A stretch of 64,000 nucleotides of DNA from Corynebacterium afermentans subsp. lipophilum (GCF_030408375.1 NZ_CP046530.1:744001-808000), one strand, 5' to 3'; shown: positions 17,679 through 26,247, counted from the stretch's first letter. Program-made: numbers and translations. The notes: a model not told the origin generated them from the letters alone.

Positions 17679-18244
17679 TCCGCCAACGGGAGCTCGAACT
17701 TCAGACCCTCGCATGTGATGCGCCCGGTCTGCTTGCCGTTCCACTCAGGTGTAAAGCCGACCTCCTCGAGCGCCTCGGCGATCGCCTGGCCGATCTCGGC
17801 GTCGGACTCGTCGCCGGGGTTGTCTAGGGAGCTGAAGCCGAAATAGATCAGCCCTGTGTGGATGACGCAGTCGACGTCCTGCATGGTGCAGTAGGCGTAG
17901 CCCTTGCGGCCTTCTTCGCGGGCGAGGTCGGCGCCGTCCTCGGCGGCCTCGCCCATGTCGTAGCCGGTGTCGAAGGAAAAGGAGAGCTCGCGCTTCGCCA
18001 GCGCCTCGCGTAGCGCGTCGATGCGCTTGGCGTCCTCGGAGGCCTCGGGGACGAAGCGGGCGTATTCGTCGCGGACTTCGTCGATGAGGTCGGTCGGGCG
18101 CTCGTTGTCTTCCAACCAGCTTTCGATGTGGCTGGCGCTCCAGCCGTGGCAAAGCTGCAGGCAGATTTCGCTGGTGGTCTCGTCGGGTTCAAAAAGGCCG
18201 GGTGCGGGCGGGTATTTGCTGTCGAACATGGCATGACGGGTCAT
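17675..18244 (-). CDS. DUF6891-like conserved hypothetical protein
   Basis: 189 residues from ATG 18244, chosen because TAGGTT (18252-18257) is exactly 7 nt upstream (leaderless). Later ATG 18229 is possible. Soluble, with LIDEVRDEYARFVPEASEDAKRIDALREAL helices and a central FDTGYDMGEAAEDGADLAREEG stretch that I associate with DUF6891-type proteins. Function unknown. Confidence 0.72.
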   Translation of the reverse strand: MTRHAMFDSKYPPAPGLFEPDETTSEICLQLCHGWSASHIESWLEDNERPTDLIDEVRDEYARFVPEASEDAKRIDALREALAKRELSFSFDTGYDMGEAAEDGADLAREEGRKGYAYCTMQDVDCVIHTGLIYFGFSSLDNPGDESDAEIGQAIAEALEEVGFTPEWNGKQTGRITCEGLKFELPLAD

Positions 18245-18254
18245 GCCCCACAAC

Positions 18255-18833
18255 CTACCGTGTTGCGTGGATCACGTTCTGTGCTTTGCCTAGGCCTTCG
18301 CTGACAATCAACTGCACGGCCTTGGTGGCGAGCGCGACCTGGGCGGAAATGTCGCTCTCGACGGGGGAGAGCACCCAGTCCGGCACCGCCACACCCTTCG
18401 GCGGGCGCCCGATGCCCATCCGCACACGCAGATAGTCGCGGGTGCCCAGGTGCTCGGTGATAGATTTCAGTCCGTTGTGGCCGTTTTCGTTGCCGCCGAG
18501 CTTGACGCGCACTTTCCCGGCGGGCAGGTCCAGCTCGTCGTGCACCACGATGATGCGCTCCGGCGCCACGCCCAGTTGTTTCGCCAGCGGGCCGACGGCC
18601 TCGCCGGTGGTGTTCATGTACGTCGTGGACCGGGCGTAAGCCACGCTGTCGCGCACCTGGACGAGCGCTTTGACCCCCGGCACCGGCGTAAGCTCGCCGG
18701 CCAACTCGTCGAGCGTCATGTAGCCAACGTTATGCCTGGTGGCGGCGTATTTCGCGCCCGGGTTGCCCAGCCCCACCACGAGCCACTCCGCCTCCAGCTT
18801 GGGGGTGCGTTTGCGCCTGAAGAATCCGAACAT
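18255..18833 (-). CDS. pth: Peptidyl-tRNA hydrolase (first of two paralogues)
   Basis: 192 residues. Family motifs: LVVGLGNPGAKYAATRHNVGYM with the catalytic His, TTYMNTTGEAV, VVHDELDLPAGKVRVKLGGNENGHNGLKSI and MGIGRPP. It releases peptides from prematurely dropped-off peptidyl-tRNA. An N-terminal basic extension (MFGFFRRKRTPKLEAEW) precedes the fold. ATG 18833 has TAGAGT exactly 7 nt upstream; this -10 overlaps that of the divergent gene. A second complete Pth is encoded 1.8 kb away (20671-21222). Confidence 0.93.
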   Translation of the reverse strand: MFGFFRRKRTPKLEAEWLVVGLGNPGAKYAATRHNVGYMTLDELAGELTPVPGVKALVQVRDSVAYARSTTYMNTTGEAVGPLAKQLGVAPERIIVVHDELDLPAGKVRVKLGGNENGHNGLKSITEHLGTRDYLRVRMGIGRPPKGVAVPDWVLSPVESDISAQVALATKAVQLIVSEGLGKAQNVIHATR

Positions 18834-18849
18834 GACGCATACTCTAGCC

Positions 18850-19722
18850 ATGGACTTTCCACGCGTGATCGCAGCACCCATGGCCGGCGGGCCGTCCACG
18901 CCCGCGCTCGTCAACGCGGTGAGCTTCGGGTTCATCGCACTCGGCACCTGCACCGTCGCCCAAGCCCGCGAGTGGCTCGCCGCGTGCGAGCCGCCGTTCG
19001 GTGCCAACCTGTTTGTGCCGCAGCGCGAGCCTTTGCCTGGCGACGTCCTCACGGTCGCCCGCCGCCTTAACCAAGAGGTCCCGGAGGTGACGTCCGACTA
19101 CGCGGAGAAGTTCGCACTCGTTCTCGATGCCGCGCCGGCCGTGGTCTCGTCCACGTTCGGCTGCTTCACCGAAGACGAGATTGCCCAGCTGCACGCCGCG
19201 GGGTCGGAGGCGTGGGCGACGGTGACTAACCCGGCCGAGATCGCCGAGGCGCAGCGCAGGGGCGTCGACGGCGTGATCGTCCAGGGCCCGCGCGCCGGCG
19301 GCCACCGTGCAACCTGGGACCAGCACGACGATCCGGACCAGCGCCCGCTGGAGGAGCTGCTCGCGCTCGCCGACGGTCCGGTGATCGCGGCGGGAGGCGT
19401 GCGGGGACCGGAGAACGTCGCCAAGCTTGATGCCCCCGTCGCCTGCGGCACCGCATTTTTGCTTGCGGACGAAGCGGGAACGAGCGAGCGCAACCGCGAA
19501 CTTTTGCGCTCGGACGCGCCAGCCGTGGTCACGCGCGCGTTTTCTGGGCGGTGGGCGAGCGGGGTGGAAACCGCATTCACCCGCGAGCACCCGGACCTGC
19601 CGCCGACCTACCCGTATTTGCGCCCCATGACCAAGGACAATGACTACTGCCTCGTCGGCGCGGACCGCGGCGAACTCATGGCCGCACCGGCGCGTGAAAT
19701 CGAGCGGATGCTAACGCCCTAG
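18850..19722 (+). CDS. Nitronate monooxygenase-like flavoprotein (NMO/2-nitropropane dioxygenase family)
   Basis: 290 residues. The TIM barrel starts at VIAAPMAGGPSTPALVNAVS (FMN site); VQGPRAGGHRATWDQ carries the substrate-site Gly-Gly-His; PVIAAGGVRGPENV and ACGTAFLLADEAGTS bind phosphate. The family oxidises alkyl nitronates such as propionate 3-nitronate, or related enolates. Slightly short but complete. ATG 18850 is 16 bp from the divergent pth start, with overlapping -10 sequences. Confidence 0.85.
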   Translation: MDFPRVIAAPMAGGPSTPALVNAVSFGFIALGTCTVAQAREWLAACEPPFGANLFVPQREPLPGDVLTVARRLNQEVPEVTSDYAEKFALVLDAAPAVVSSTFGCFTEDEIAQLHAAGSEAWATVTNPAEIAEAQRRGVDGVIVQGPRAGGHRATWDQHDDPDQRPLEELLALADGPVIAAGGVRGPENVAKLDAPVACGTAFLLADEAGTSERNRELLRSDAPAVVTRAFSGRWASGVETAFTREHPDLPPTYPYLRPMTKDNDYCLVGADRGELMAAPAREIERMLTP

Positions 19723-19742
19723 TCGGCCGGGGCGATGTTTAA

Positions 19743-19874
19743 GGTGTCAGCCAGCTCGGCGGCGGCTCGAACGAGGCAGCGATGTTCAGCTCCGTGCCGT
19801 TCATCATCCTGCTGCTGCCGCTGCAGATGATCGCCGAGGCTGAGGTCCGCCTGCTGGACAAGCTGAGCGTCTAG
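19743..19874 (+). other. Short membrane-peptide reading frame or gene remnant
   Basis: The frame opens at 19743 directly after a TAA and reads GVSQLGGGSNEAAMF, then a hydrophobic stretch (VPFIILLLPLQMIAEAE) and VRLLDKLSV before TAG. An ATG at 19782 would give a 30-residue membrane peptide. The stop overlaps that of the convergent FAH-family gene. Because the hydrophobic stretch looks natural but no start or signal precedes it, it may be the tail of a decayed gene. I see no clear family. Confidence 0.3.
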
Positions 19875-20665
19875 TACACCCGCGTGGTGTTCTCGATCGC
19901 GCCCAAGCCCTCGATTTCCACGCGCACCGTGTCGCCGTTAGCGAGGTAGCGCTGCGGATCGCGGGCGTGGCCCACACCTGCGGGCGTGCCGGTGGCGATG
20001 ACGTCGCCGGGCTCGAGCGGGTAGAGGTGCGAGATGAACTCCACCAGCTTCGCCGGGGTGAACACCAGATCGTCGGTGGGGGCGTGCTGCATCACCTCGC
20101 CGTTGACGGTGGTGGTGATCGCAGGGCCCGGCTGCCACTCGGTGTCCAGCCATGGGCCGAACCCGGCGGTCTTCTCCAGCGATTTGCCCTGGTGCCACTG
20201 CTGCGTGCGCTTTTGAAAGTGGCGCTGGGTGTAGTCGTTGATTACCGAGTAGCCCGCGATGTGCTCCGCGCCGTCTATGGCGTGGCGGGCGCGGGTGCCG
20301 ACGATGACCGCGAGCTCGCCTTCGAAGTCGAGCGTGTCGGCGTTGAAGCTGGGCACCTCGGCGTCGTCGTAGGCGCCGATGAGCGCCTCCGGGTACTTGA
20401 TAAACAAGGTGGGCACGTCCGGCTGCTCGTGGCCCATCTCCGCGATGTGCTTGGCGTAGTTCAGGCCGACGCAGATGATCTTGCCGGGCCGCGGGATCAC
20501 CGGGGCGAGGTCGCCCGGGGCGAAGGTGATCTCCTCGCCTTCGTCGAAGGTGCCGTCGCGGAGCAGCTTTCCGACGTCCCCCGCGCCCAGCGTGACCGCC
20601 CTATTGTCATCGATGATGCGCGCGGCGGTGGTGGTGTCTCCGGTCCTGATCGTGGCAAGTTTCAT
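19871..20665 (-). CDS. Fumarylacetoacetate hydrolase (FAH) family protein
   Basis: 264 residues. Typical C-terminal FAH fold: ICVGLNYAKHIAEMG, FIKYPEALIG, DFEGELAVIVGTRAR with acidic metal ligands, GYSVINDYTQR, DLVFTPAKLVEFISHLYPLEPGDVIATGTPAGVG. Members are metal-dependent hydrolases, decarboxylases or isomerases of beta-diketo acids, often in aromatic catabolism or oxaloacetate disposal. TAGGCT lies exactly 7 nt before ATG 20665, so it is likely leaderless and separate from pth upstream. Confidence 0.9.
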   Translation of the reverse strand: MKLATIRTGDTTTAARIIDDNRAVTLGAGDVGKLLRDGTFDEGEEITFAPGDLAPVIPRPGKIICVGLNYAKHIAEMGHEQPDVPTLFIKYPEALIGAYDDAEVPSFNADTLDFEGELAVIVGTRARHAIDGAEHIAGYSVINDYTQRHFQKRTQQWHQGKSLEKTAGFGPWLDTEWQPGPAITTTVNGEVMQHAPTDDLVFTPAKLVEFISHLYPLEPGDVIATGTPAGVGHARDPQRYLANGDTVRVEIEGLGAIENTTRVY

Positions 20666-20670
20666 GCGCG

Positions 20671-21222
20671 CTAGCCTATCGCGCGGAGGATCTCATCCGC
20701 CGCGTCCGCGGACGCGATAGCCAGATCCACCTGCTCCTTCGCGCTAAATGGTTTGAGCACGTAGTCCGCCGGCGCCATCCTCCCAGGCGGGCGGCCGATA
20801 CCCACCGCCACCTTGTTATACGGCTTGCCGCCTAAAGATTTCGTGATGGACTTCAACCCGTTGTGCCCGTGGTCGCCGCCGCCGAGGCGCAGCTTCACCT
20901 CGCCGAGCTCCAAGTCCAGCTCGTCATGCGCCACATACAAATCGGCCGGCTGCACGCCGAAGTAATCCATCAGCGCTTTGACCGGCCCGCCGGAGACGTT
21001 CATGAAAGACCGGGTGCGGGCGATGACCGCATGGTCGTCGTCAAGCAAGCGCCCCTTCGCAAGCTCGGCGATCTCCGTGTTCGTGCGCTTGTGCACCGCA
21101 AGCTGCGCCGGCATGGGGGTCGCGCGGCCAAGCAGCTCCTCCACGACGAACACGCCCGCGTTGTGCCGCGTGGCGGCGTACTGCGGGCCGGGGTTGCCAA
21201 GGCCGACGATCAAGATAGTCAC
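20671..21222 (-). CDS. pth: Peptidyl-tRNA hydrolase (second paralogue)
   Basis: 183 residues from GTG 21222 (VTILIVGLGNPGPQYAATRHNAG). The catalytic His (RHNAG), SFMNVSGGPV, YVAHDELDLELGEVKLRLGGGDHGHNGLKSI and VGIGRPPG are present. The start is set after the hairpin at 21256-21287, which separates it from rplY; a TTG at 21273 would lie in that hairpin. In M. tuberculosis pth sits next to rplY as here, so this is the orthologue and the 18255 copy is the extra gene. Confidence 0.93.
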   Translation of the reverse strand: MTILIVGLGNPGPQYAATRHNAGVFVVEELLGRATPMPAQLAVHKRTNTEIAELAKGRLLDDDHAVIARTRSFMNVSGGPVKALMDYFGVQPADLYVAHDELDLELGEVKLRLGGGDHGHNGLKSITKSLGGKPYNKVAVGIGRPPGRMAPADYVLKPFSAKEQVDLAIASADAADEILRAIG

Positions 21223-21255
21223 GCCCACGAGGATAACCCACCCGAAAATGCGGAA

Positions 21256-21287
21256 AACCCGCCGCCGCGGCAACGCGGGGGCGGGTT
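21256..21287 (-). terminator. Hairpin terminator between rplY and pth
   Basis: AACCCGCCGCCGCG (21256-21269) pairs with CGCGGGGGCGGGTT (21274-21287) with one mismatch and a GCAA loop. On the minus strand it is followed by TTTTCC. It lies just after the rplY stop and is likely a Rho-independent terminator or attenuator for downstream pth. Confidence 0.75.
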
Positions 21288-21303
21288 CAGCAGGGGGAGA
21301 GGT

Positions 21304-21951
21304 TTACTCCTCGCCCTTCTCCTCAGCCGGAGCGTCGGACTCGGCGCCAGCCTCAGCGCCGCCTTCCTCAGCTGCCTCGGCCTCAGCCTCGAGGTCCTCG
21401 TCAACCTGCTCGTAGGTGACGTTGACGATGAGGGTCTCTGCGTCGGAGATGAGCTCTGCGCCCTCCGGCAGCTTGACGTCGGAGGCGTAGAGAGCGTCGC
21501 CGATCTCCTTGCCCTCGATGGAGACGGTCAGCTCGTCCGGGATGGACAGCGCGTCGATCTCGATCTCGACGTAGTCGGTCTCCTGCAGCACAACTGCGCC
21601 CGGAGCAGCCTCGCCCTCCATGACAACCGGGACCTCGACGGTGACCTTCTCGCCGCGCTTAATGCCGAACAGGTCGATGTGGTCGATGTCCAGGGTGATC
21701 ACGTTCTGGTCGATGTGCTTGACCATGGCCAGCAGCTTCTCGCCGTCGAGCTCGAGCTCGACGATGGCGTTGGCGCCGTCGTTACGCACGATCGCGGTCA
21801 TTTCGATGCGGTCGACCGCGAAGTGGATGTTCTCGATGCCCTTTTCGTACAGGACACCCGGGATCTTGCCGTCGCGGCGCAGACGGCGTGCGGAGCCCTT
21901 TCCGAACTCCTCGCGACGCTCACCCTTGATAACGGTGGGGGTAATAGCCAT
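21304..21951 (-). CDS. rplY: 50S ribosomal protein L25/general stress protein Ctc
   Basis: 215 residues. The N-terminal 5S-rRNA-binding L25 domain (GSARRLRRDGKIPGVLYEKG) is followed by the TL5/Ctc beta domain and a very acidic Glu/Ala-rich tail (about 185-215). ATG 21951 has SD AAGGAG 6 nt upstream. Position next to pth and near prs-glmU matches the M. tuberculosis order Rv1014c-Rv1018c, though four genes are inserted here between rplY and prs. Confidence 0.96.
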   Translation of the reverse strand: MAITPTVIKGERREEFGKGSARRLRRDGKIPGVLYEKGIENIHFAVDRIEMTAIVRNDGANAIVELELDGEKLLAMVKHIDQNVITLDIDHIDLFGIKRGEKVTVEVPVVMEGEAAPGAVVLQETDYVEIEIDALSIPDELTVSIEGKEIGDALYASDVKLPEGAELISDAETLIVNVTYEQVDEDLEAEAEAAEEGGAEAGAESDAPAEEKGEE

Positions 21952-22086
21952 GTTGTACTCCTTCTTGGTGGAAGGGCCACAGGCCTTGCCTGCGACCACT
22001 AAACGGATATGTGCTCGTCGAGTGATCGCAAAAGGATCTCAAAATCGCGTCGATAACGGCCCTTTGAAAGGCCCTCGCCGAGACTG

Positions 22087-23421
22087 CTACAGGGTAGCAG
22101 CCGGTTTCTGCCACACAAAATGCCCGCCCGCCTGGGCTTCCTCGTGCTCGTGCCCGAGCGGGATGCCGCCACGTTCGCGCATCAGCAGCGTGACCACGAA
22201 GCCCGTGACCGTGGCCGCCATCAAATACACGGTGATCGCAGTGGTACTGCCCGTCGCCTCGCGCAGAGCAGCGGCGATGGTGGGGGCGAACGCGCCACCC
22301 AGGATCGCGCCGAGCGCGTAGGAGATGGACGCGCCGGACGCGCGAATGGAGGCGGGGAAGAGTTCCGCGAAGAACGCGCCGATCTCGCCGTAGGTCAGGC
22401 CAAGCCCGACGGTGAGGAAGACCAGGGCCGCGGTGATCTTCGGCAGCGACCCGGTGTCCACAAGCGGGAACAGTACCGCCACGCCAGCGGCCTGCACGAC
22501 AAAGCCGACCAAAAGGGTGCGGCGGCGGCCGATGATGTCGGAAACCCAACCGGCGAACGCGGTGGTGCACAGCCAGGTGGCAGCGGAGGCCGTCACGGCC
22601 CAGAGGATGTCGCCGCGCTCCAAGGCGAGCCCGGCCGGGTCGGTGGCGTAGTTCTGGATGTAGCCGCCGGTGGTCATGTAGCCCACCGTGCCGTTGGCGG
22701 CGAAGATCAGCGCCGCAGCACACACAAGCCCGGCGTGGCGCTTGAACAGCGACCCGACCGGGTTTTTCGCGCCGACCTCGCGCATCTGTTCCACCACGGG
22801 CGATTCCTCCACGCCGGTGCGGATCCACCAGCCCAAAAATGTCAGCCCGATGGACAGCAAAAACGGCACGCGCCAGCCCCACTGCAAAAACGCCTCGCCG
22901 GGGGCGATCATGCTCATCAGCGCCAGCACACCGGAGGACAGCAGCAGCCCCGCTGGCACGCCCACCTGGGGTCCGGCGCCGTAGAGGCCGCGCTTGTCGG
23001 TCGGCGCGTGCTCCACGGCCAAAAGCACGGCCGAGCCCCATTCACCACCGGCGGAGGTGCCCTGCAAGATCCGCAACAGCACCAGGGCGGCCGGCGCGAA
23101 CCAGCCGGCGGTTTCATACGTGGGCAGCAGCCCGATCAGCGCGGTGGCGGTGCCCATGGTGAACAGCGTGACCATGAGCACGCCGCGGCGCCCGAGCCGG
23201 TCGCCGAAGTGGCCCGCCAGTACCGCACCGAGCGGCCGGAACAAAAATGACAGCCCCACGGTGAGGAAGCTGGCGATCGTCGCCGCCGCGGGCCCGAGCG
23301 GGCCGAACATGACTTGGTTGAACACCAGCCCGGCGACGGCGGCGTAGAGGAAGTAGTCGTACCACTCGATGGCGGTGCCGATGGTCGTGGCCGCGATGAC
23401 GCGGCGTCGCTCACTGCGCAC
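22087..23421 (-). CDS. MFS metabolite:proton symporter (ShiA/ProP-like)
   Basis: 444 residues, 12 membrane helices. Opening TTIGTAIEWYDYFLYA and the loop motif GHFGDRLGRRGVLM identify the metabolite:H+ symporter branch, which carries shikimate, alpha-ketoglutarate, proline/betaine or citrate. LQGTSAGGEWGSAVLL is also diagnostic. The GTG start at 23421 lies inside the 3' end of the aminotransferase gene (11-bp overlap), so the two are translationally coupled. Last gene of the four-gene operon 26223-22087; an aromatic or keto acid substrate is inferred from context. Confidence 0.86.
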   Translation of the reverse strand: MRSERRRVIAATTIGTAIEWYDYFLYAAVAGLVFNQVMFGPLGPAAATIASFLTVGLSFLFRPLGAVLAGHFGDRLGRRGVLMVTLFTMGTATALIGLLPTYETAGWFAPAALVLLRILQGTSAGGEWGSAVLLAVEHAPTDKRGLYGAGPQVGVPAGLLLSSGVLALMSMIAPGEAFLQWGWRVPFLLSIGLTFLGWWIRTGVEESPVVEQMREVGAKNPVGSLFKRHAGLVCAAALIFAANGTVGYMTTGGYIQNYATDPAGLALERGDILWAVTASAATWLCTTAFAGWVSDIIGRRRTLLVGFVVQAAGVAVLFPLVDTGSLPKITAALVFLTVGLGLTYGEIGAFFAELFPASIRASGASISYALGAILGGAFAPTIAAALREATGSTTAITVYLMAATVTGFVVTLLMRERGGIPLGHEHEEAQAGGHFVWQKPAATL

Positions 23422-24427
23422 GGCTGAAAGCCTCTAAAAGTGCGTCGGTTTCCTCCGCGTTGGTCACCGTCACGCGGATGCCCTCGGGGAAAGCGCGCAC
23501 CAGCACACCTTCCGCGGCCAGCCGGTCCGCCAACTCCTGGCCTGCGCCGGGCAGCCACACAAAGTTCGCTTGGCTTTCTGCGAGCCCAAGCTTATCGACG
23601 ACACGGCTCCGCTCGGCCACGGTGCCGTCGATACGCGCACGCAGTGCGTCCTGCGCCTCGAGCGAGGCGAGTGCCGCCTCCTGCGCCACCGCGCTGACGG
23701 AAAAGGGGATGGAGACTTTATTCAGCGCCTCGATGATCGGGCGCGGGCCGAACGCGTAGCCGATGCGCGCGCCGGCCAGCCCGTACGCCTTGGAGAAAGT
23801 GCGAAGCCCCACCACGTTGGGGTAGCGGGTGATCGCCTCGGTGGCGACAGGCGTGTCGGCGGCGTGGTTGTACTCGAAGTAGGCCTCGTCGAGCACGACG
23901 AGCACGTCCGCCGGCACCTCGTCCATGAACGCGGTGAACTCGGCGCTAGTGATTGTGGTGCCGGTCGGGTTGTTCGGGTTGCAGATGAAAATGAGCTTGG
24001 TGCGTTCGGTCACCGCGGCGGCCAGTGCCGGCATGTCCAGCCTGTCGTCGCTGTCCAGCGACACGCGTACCGGGGTGGCGCCGACGACCTGGACGAAGAT
24101 CGGGTAGGCCTCGAAGCTGCGCCAGGGGAAGATCACTTCGTCGCCGGGCTGGGCCGCAATGGACACTAGCTGCTGACACAGGGCGGAAGAACCGGCGCCG
24201 AGTGCGACCTGCTCCGGTGCCACACCGAGGTGCTCGCCGAGTACTGTGCGCAGCTGCAGCGCGCCGATGTCCGGGTAGCGGTTGATTTCGCCGAGCGCCT
24301 TGCGCATGGCGTCGAGCACCGGCGGCAGCGGGCCCTCCGCGCACTCGTTGGAGGACAACTTGATGGCGCGCTCGTCGCGCACGCCGGGGACGTACGGGGG
24401 GATGGCCTCGAGGTCGGGACGGATCAT
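23411..24427 (-). CDS. pat: Aromatic amino acid/histidinol-phosphate-type aminotransferase
   Basis: 338 residues, class I/II aminotransferase close to corynebacterial Pat/AroT: MIRPDLEAIPPYVPG, LSSNECAEGPLPPV, RYPD, GAGSSALCQQLV, ICNPNNPTGT, DEAYFEY, and the PLP lysine in TFSKAYGLAGARIGYAFG. Family enzymes transaminate phenylpyruvate or 4-hydroxyphenylpyruvate; some also act on histidinol phosphate. It overlaps the upstream permease (ATGA) and the downstream transporter, so it is central to the operon. This supports aromatic amino acid exchange as the operon's theme. Confidence 0.9.
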   Translation of the reverse strand: MIRPDLEAIPPYVPGVRDERAIKLSSNECAEGPLPPVLDAMRKALGEINRYPDIGALQLRTVLGEHLGVAPEQVALGAGSSALCQQLVSIAAQPGDEVIFPWRSFEAYPIFVQVVGATPVRVSLDSDDRLDMPALAAAVTERTKLIFICNPNNPTGTTITSAEFTAFMDEVPADVLVVLDEAYFEYNHAADTPVATEAITRYPNVVGLRTFSKAYGLAGARIGYAFGPRPIIEALNKVSIPFSVSAVAQEAALASLEAQDALRARIDGTVAERSRVVDKLGLAESQANFVWLPGAGQELADRLAAEGVLVRAFPEGIRVTVTNAEETDALLEAFSRAQ

Positions 24428-25773
24428 GCGCGGCTCCTCTGCGTGGTCAGTGAGATCAGGCCCAGCACGATAATCCAGCCGGTCAGCGTGGCCAGGCCCA
24501 TACGGTATTCCGGAAGAATACCCATCAGCACGAGCACGAGGATGAAAAACGCGATGCAAATCCAGTTGGCCGCCGGGTACAGCGGGGCGGGAAAGGTTGC
24601 GCTCTTGGAGGTTTTGCGGAAGTTCAAGTGCGAAATGCAGATGCCCGCCCAGGTAATCAGCTCGGTGCCGACGATGATGGCGAGCAGCACCGCGAAGATT
24701 TTGCCTTCGAAGAAGAAGTTCAGGATGACGACGGTGCCCATCAGCGCGGCGTCGAAAAGCAGGGCTTTGGTGGGCAGCCCCTTCGCGCTGGTGGCGGCGA
24801 ACGCGCGGGGCGCTTGGCCGTTGCGGGCGAGGTCGCGCAGCATGCGCGCGCCTGAGTACGTCATGGTGTTGAGCACCGAGAACACCGCCACCACGATGAC
24901 CACGTTGAGCGCGGTGGCGGCGGGTCCGAAACCGACACCGGAAAGCACGCGGATGAACGGGCTTTCGTTCGATTCCTGCTCGTTCCACGGGGCGAGCAGC
25001 AGGATGGTGCCGATGCCGCCGAGGTAGAACACCAAAATGCGCCACACCACGGAGTTCACGGCGCGCGGGATCGCGGACTTCGGGTTGTCCGCCTCCCCGG
25101 CGGCGGTGCCGATGGACATGATGCCGCCGAACGTGAACGTCACCGCCACCAGAGCGAACAGCACGCCGGAGATGCCGTTGGGCATGAACCCGCCGTGCTC
25201 GGTGATGTTGGAAAACCCGATCGCCTCGTCCGGACCTAGGCCTACCACGAGCGCAAACCCGAGCACGATCATCAGCACGAGCGCTGCGACTTTGATCAGC
25301 GACAGCCAGTATTCGGTCGCGGCGAACACCCGCACGTTGAACAGGTTGAGCGCGACTACCAGCAGCAGCGTCACCAGTGCGGTGACCCAGTGGGGCAGGG
25401 CGGGGAACCAGTAGTCCAAGAACGTGCCCATGGCGGTCAGCTCCAGCATGCCCACCACGACGGTGGTGAACCACCAGTTCCAGCCGGTGATGAAGCCGGC
25501 CACCGGCCCGATGAACGCGCGCGAGTACGCGGCGAAGGAGCCGGAGACGGGGTGCTCGACCGCCATCTCGCCGAGCATGCGCATGAGGAGGTACACGATC
25601 GCGCCGACGAACGCGAAGGAGATCAGTACCGCGGGCCCGGCGTACTGGATCGATCCGGCGGAGCCCAGAAACAGGCCCGTGCCTATCGACGAACCAAAGG
25701 CAATCATCATCAATTGCCTACTTTTGACGCTCCTTTGCAGGCCCTGCTCTTGCAGGCTTTGGTTCTGGCTCAA
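24424..25773 (-). CDS. Amino acid permease (APC superfamily, AAT family)
   Basis: 449 residues, 12 helices. Starts SVKSRQLMMIAFGSSIGTGLFLGSAGSI, then RMLGEMAVEHPVSGSFAAYS and a conserved GEADNPKSAIPRAVNSV loop, all typical of the AAT family (AroP, LysP, CycA, AnsP, GabP). A TTG start at 25773 is used; no better start precedes the first helix. It begins 3 bp after the thioesterase stop. A GCCTATCGACG word in the first helix forces the rare Ile codon ATA (25681-25691). Aromatic amino acid uptake is inferred from the linked aminotransferase. Confidence 0.87.
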   Translation of the reverse strand: MSQNQSLQEQGLQRSVKSRQLMMIAFGSSIGTGLFLGSAGSIQYAGPAVLISFAFVGAIVYLLMRMLGEMAVEHPVSGSFAAYSRAFIGPVAGFITGWNWWFTTVVVGMLELTAMGTFLDYWFPALPHWVTALVTLLLVVALNLFNVRVFAATEYWLSLIKVAALVLMIVLGFALVVGLGPDEAIGFSNITEHGGFMPNGISGVLFALVAVTFTFGGIMSIGTAAGEADNPKSAIPRAVNSVVWRILVFYLGGIGTILLLAPWNEQESNESPFIRVLSGVGFGPAATALNVVIVVAVFSVLNTMTYSGARMLRDLARNGQAPRAFAATSAKGLPTKALLFDAALMGTVVILNFFFEGKIFAVLLAIIVGTELITWAGICISHLNFRKTSKSATFPAPLYPAANWICIAFFILVLVLMGILPEYRMGLATLTGWIIVLGLISLTTQRSRA

Positions 25774-25776
25774 GGT

Positions 25777-26223
25777 TTAGTTTCCTGTCGGTGGTCGTGT
25801 GGTGGTGCGGGACATCCCCCGGAATTCGGCGATGGCGGTGTCGCCGTCGTAAAGCGTGACGTCCGAAAGCCCGTTGCGCCCCCACGTGTGGCGCTCACGC
25901 GCAACGCCGCGGATGGTGCGGCCCATTTTCGCGGGCGCGAGGAAGATGATCTCGGACTGCGCGCTGACGGTCGGGTCGGTGCGCCGCGAGTTGCAGGCGC
26001 CTCCGAACAGCGCGTCGGCGAAGGTGAACAGCACACCGCCCTGGCACACGCCGAAGCCGTTGGCGTGGCGCGCTTCAACTGTGAACTCGCCCTCGGCCAA
26101 GCCGGGCTCGAGGCGTGTGATGGTCGCGCCGAGGTATTCCAGGGTGGCGTCGTTGTCGAACATGGACTTCGCGTGCTCGAGGTCGGGGGTGAAATCTACC
26201 GACGGGGCGTAGCGCTCGTACAT
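25777..26223 (-). CDS. PaaI-like hotdog-fold thioesterase
   Basis: 148 residues. The hotdog core HANGFGVCQGGVLFTFADALFGGACNSR contains the family's Asn-Gly-x(n)-Gly-Gly pattern and an Asp in the active-site helix. PaaI-type enzymes hydrolyse hydroxylated phenylacetyl-CoA and similar acyl-CoA esters. First gene of an operon with amino acid permease, aromatic aminotransferase and MFS transporter, which fits a role with aromatic acyl-CoAs. SD GAAGGAAAAAGG precedes ATG 26223. Confidence 0.85.
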   Translation of the reverse strand: MYERYAPSVDFTPDLEHAKSMFDNDATLEYLGATITRLEPGLAEGEFTVEARHANGFGVCQGGVLFTFADALFGGACNSRRTDPTVSAQSEIIFLAPAKMGRTIRGVARERHTWGRNGLSDVTLYDGDTAIAEFRGMSRTTTRPPTGN

Positions 26224-26247
26224 CCTTTTTCCTTCCCGTATGCGTGA

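Noticed and set aside
22049..22058. GTCGATAACG as another copy of the repeated word
   Set aside because: Only 9 of the 11 positions match; kept out of the count, as were 23627 (GTCGATACGC) and 20676 (GCCTATCGCG).
22050..22075. GGCCCTTTGAAAGGCC hairpin upstream of rplY as terminator
   Set aside because: Imperfect pairing and no T-run on either strand; too weak to list.
21920..23041. Minus-strand frame overlapping the MFS gene and rplY start
   Set aside because: Arg-rich shadow of the transporter in another frame; continues across unrelated genes.
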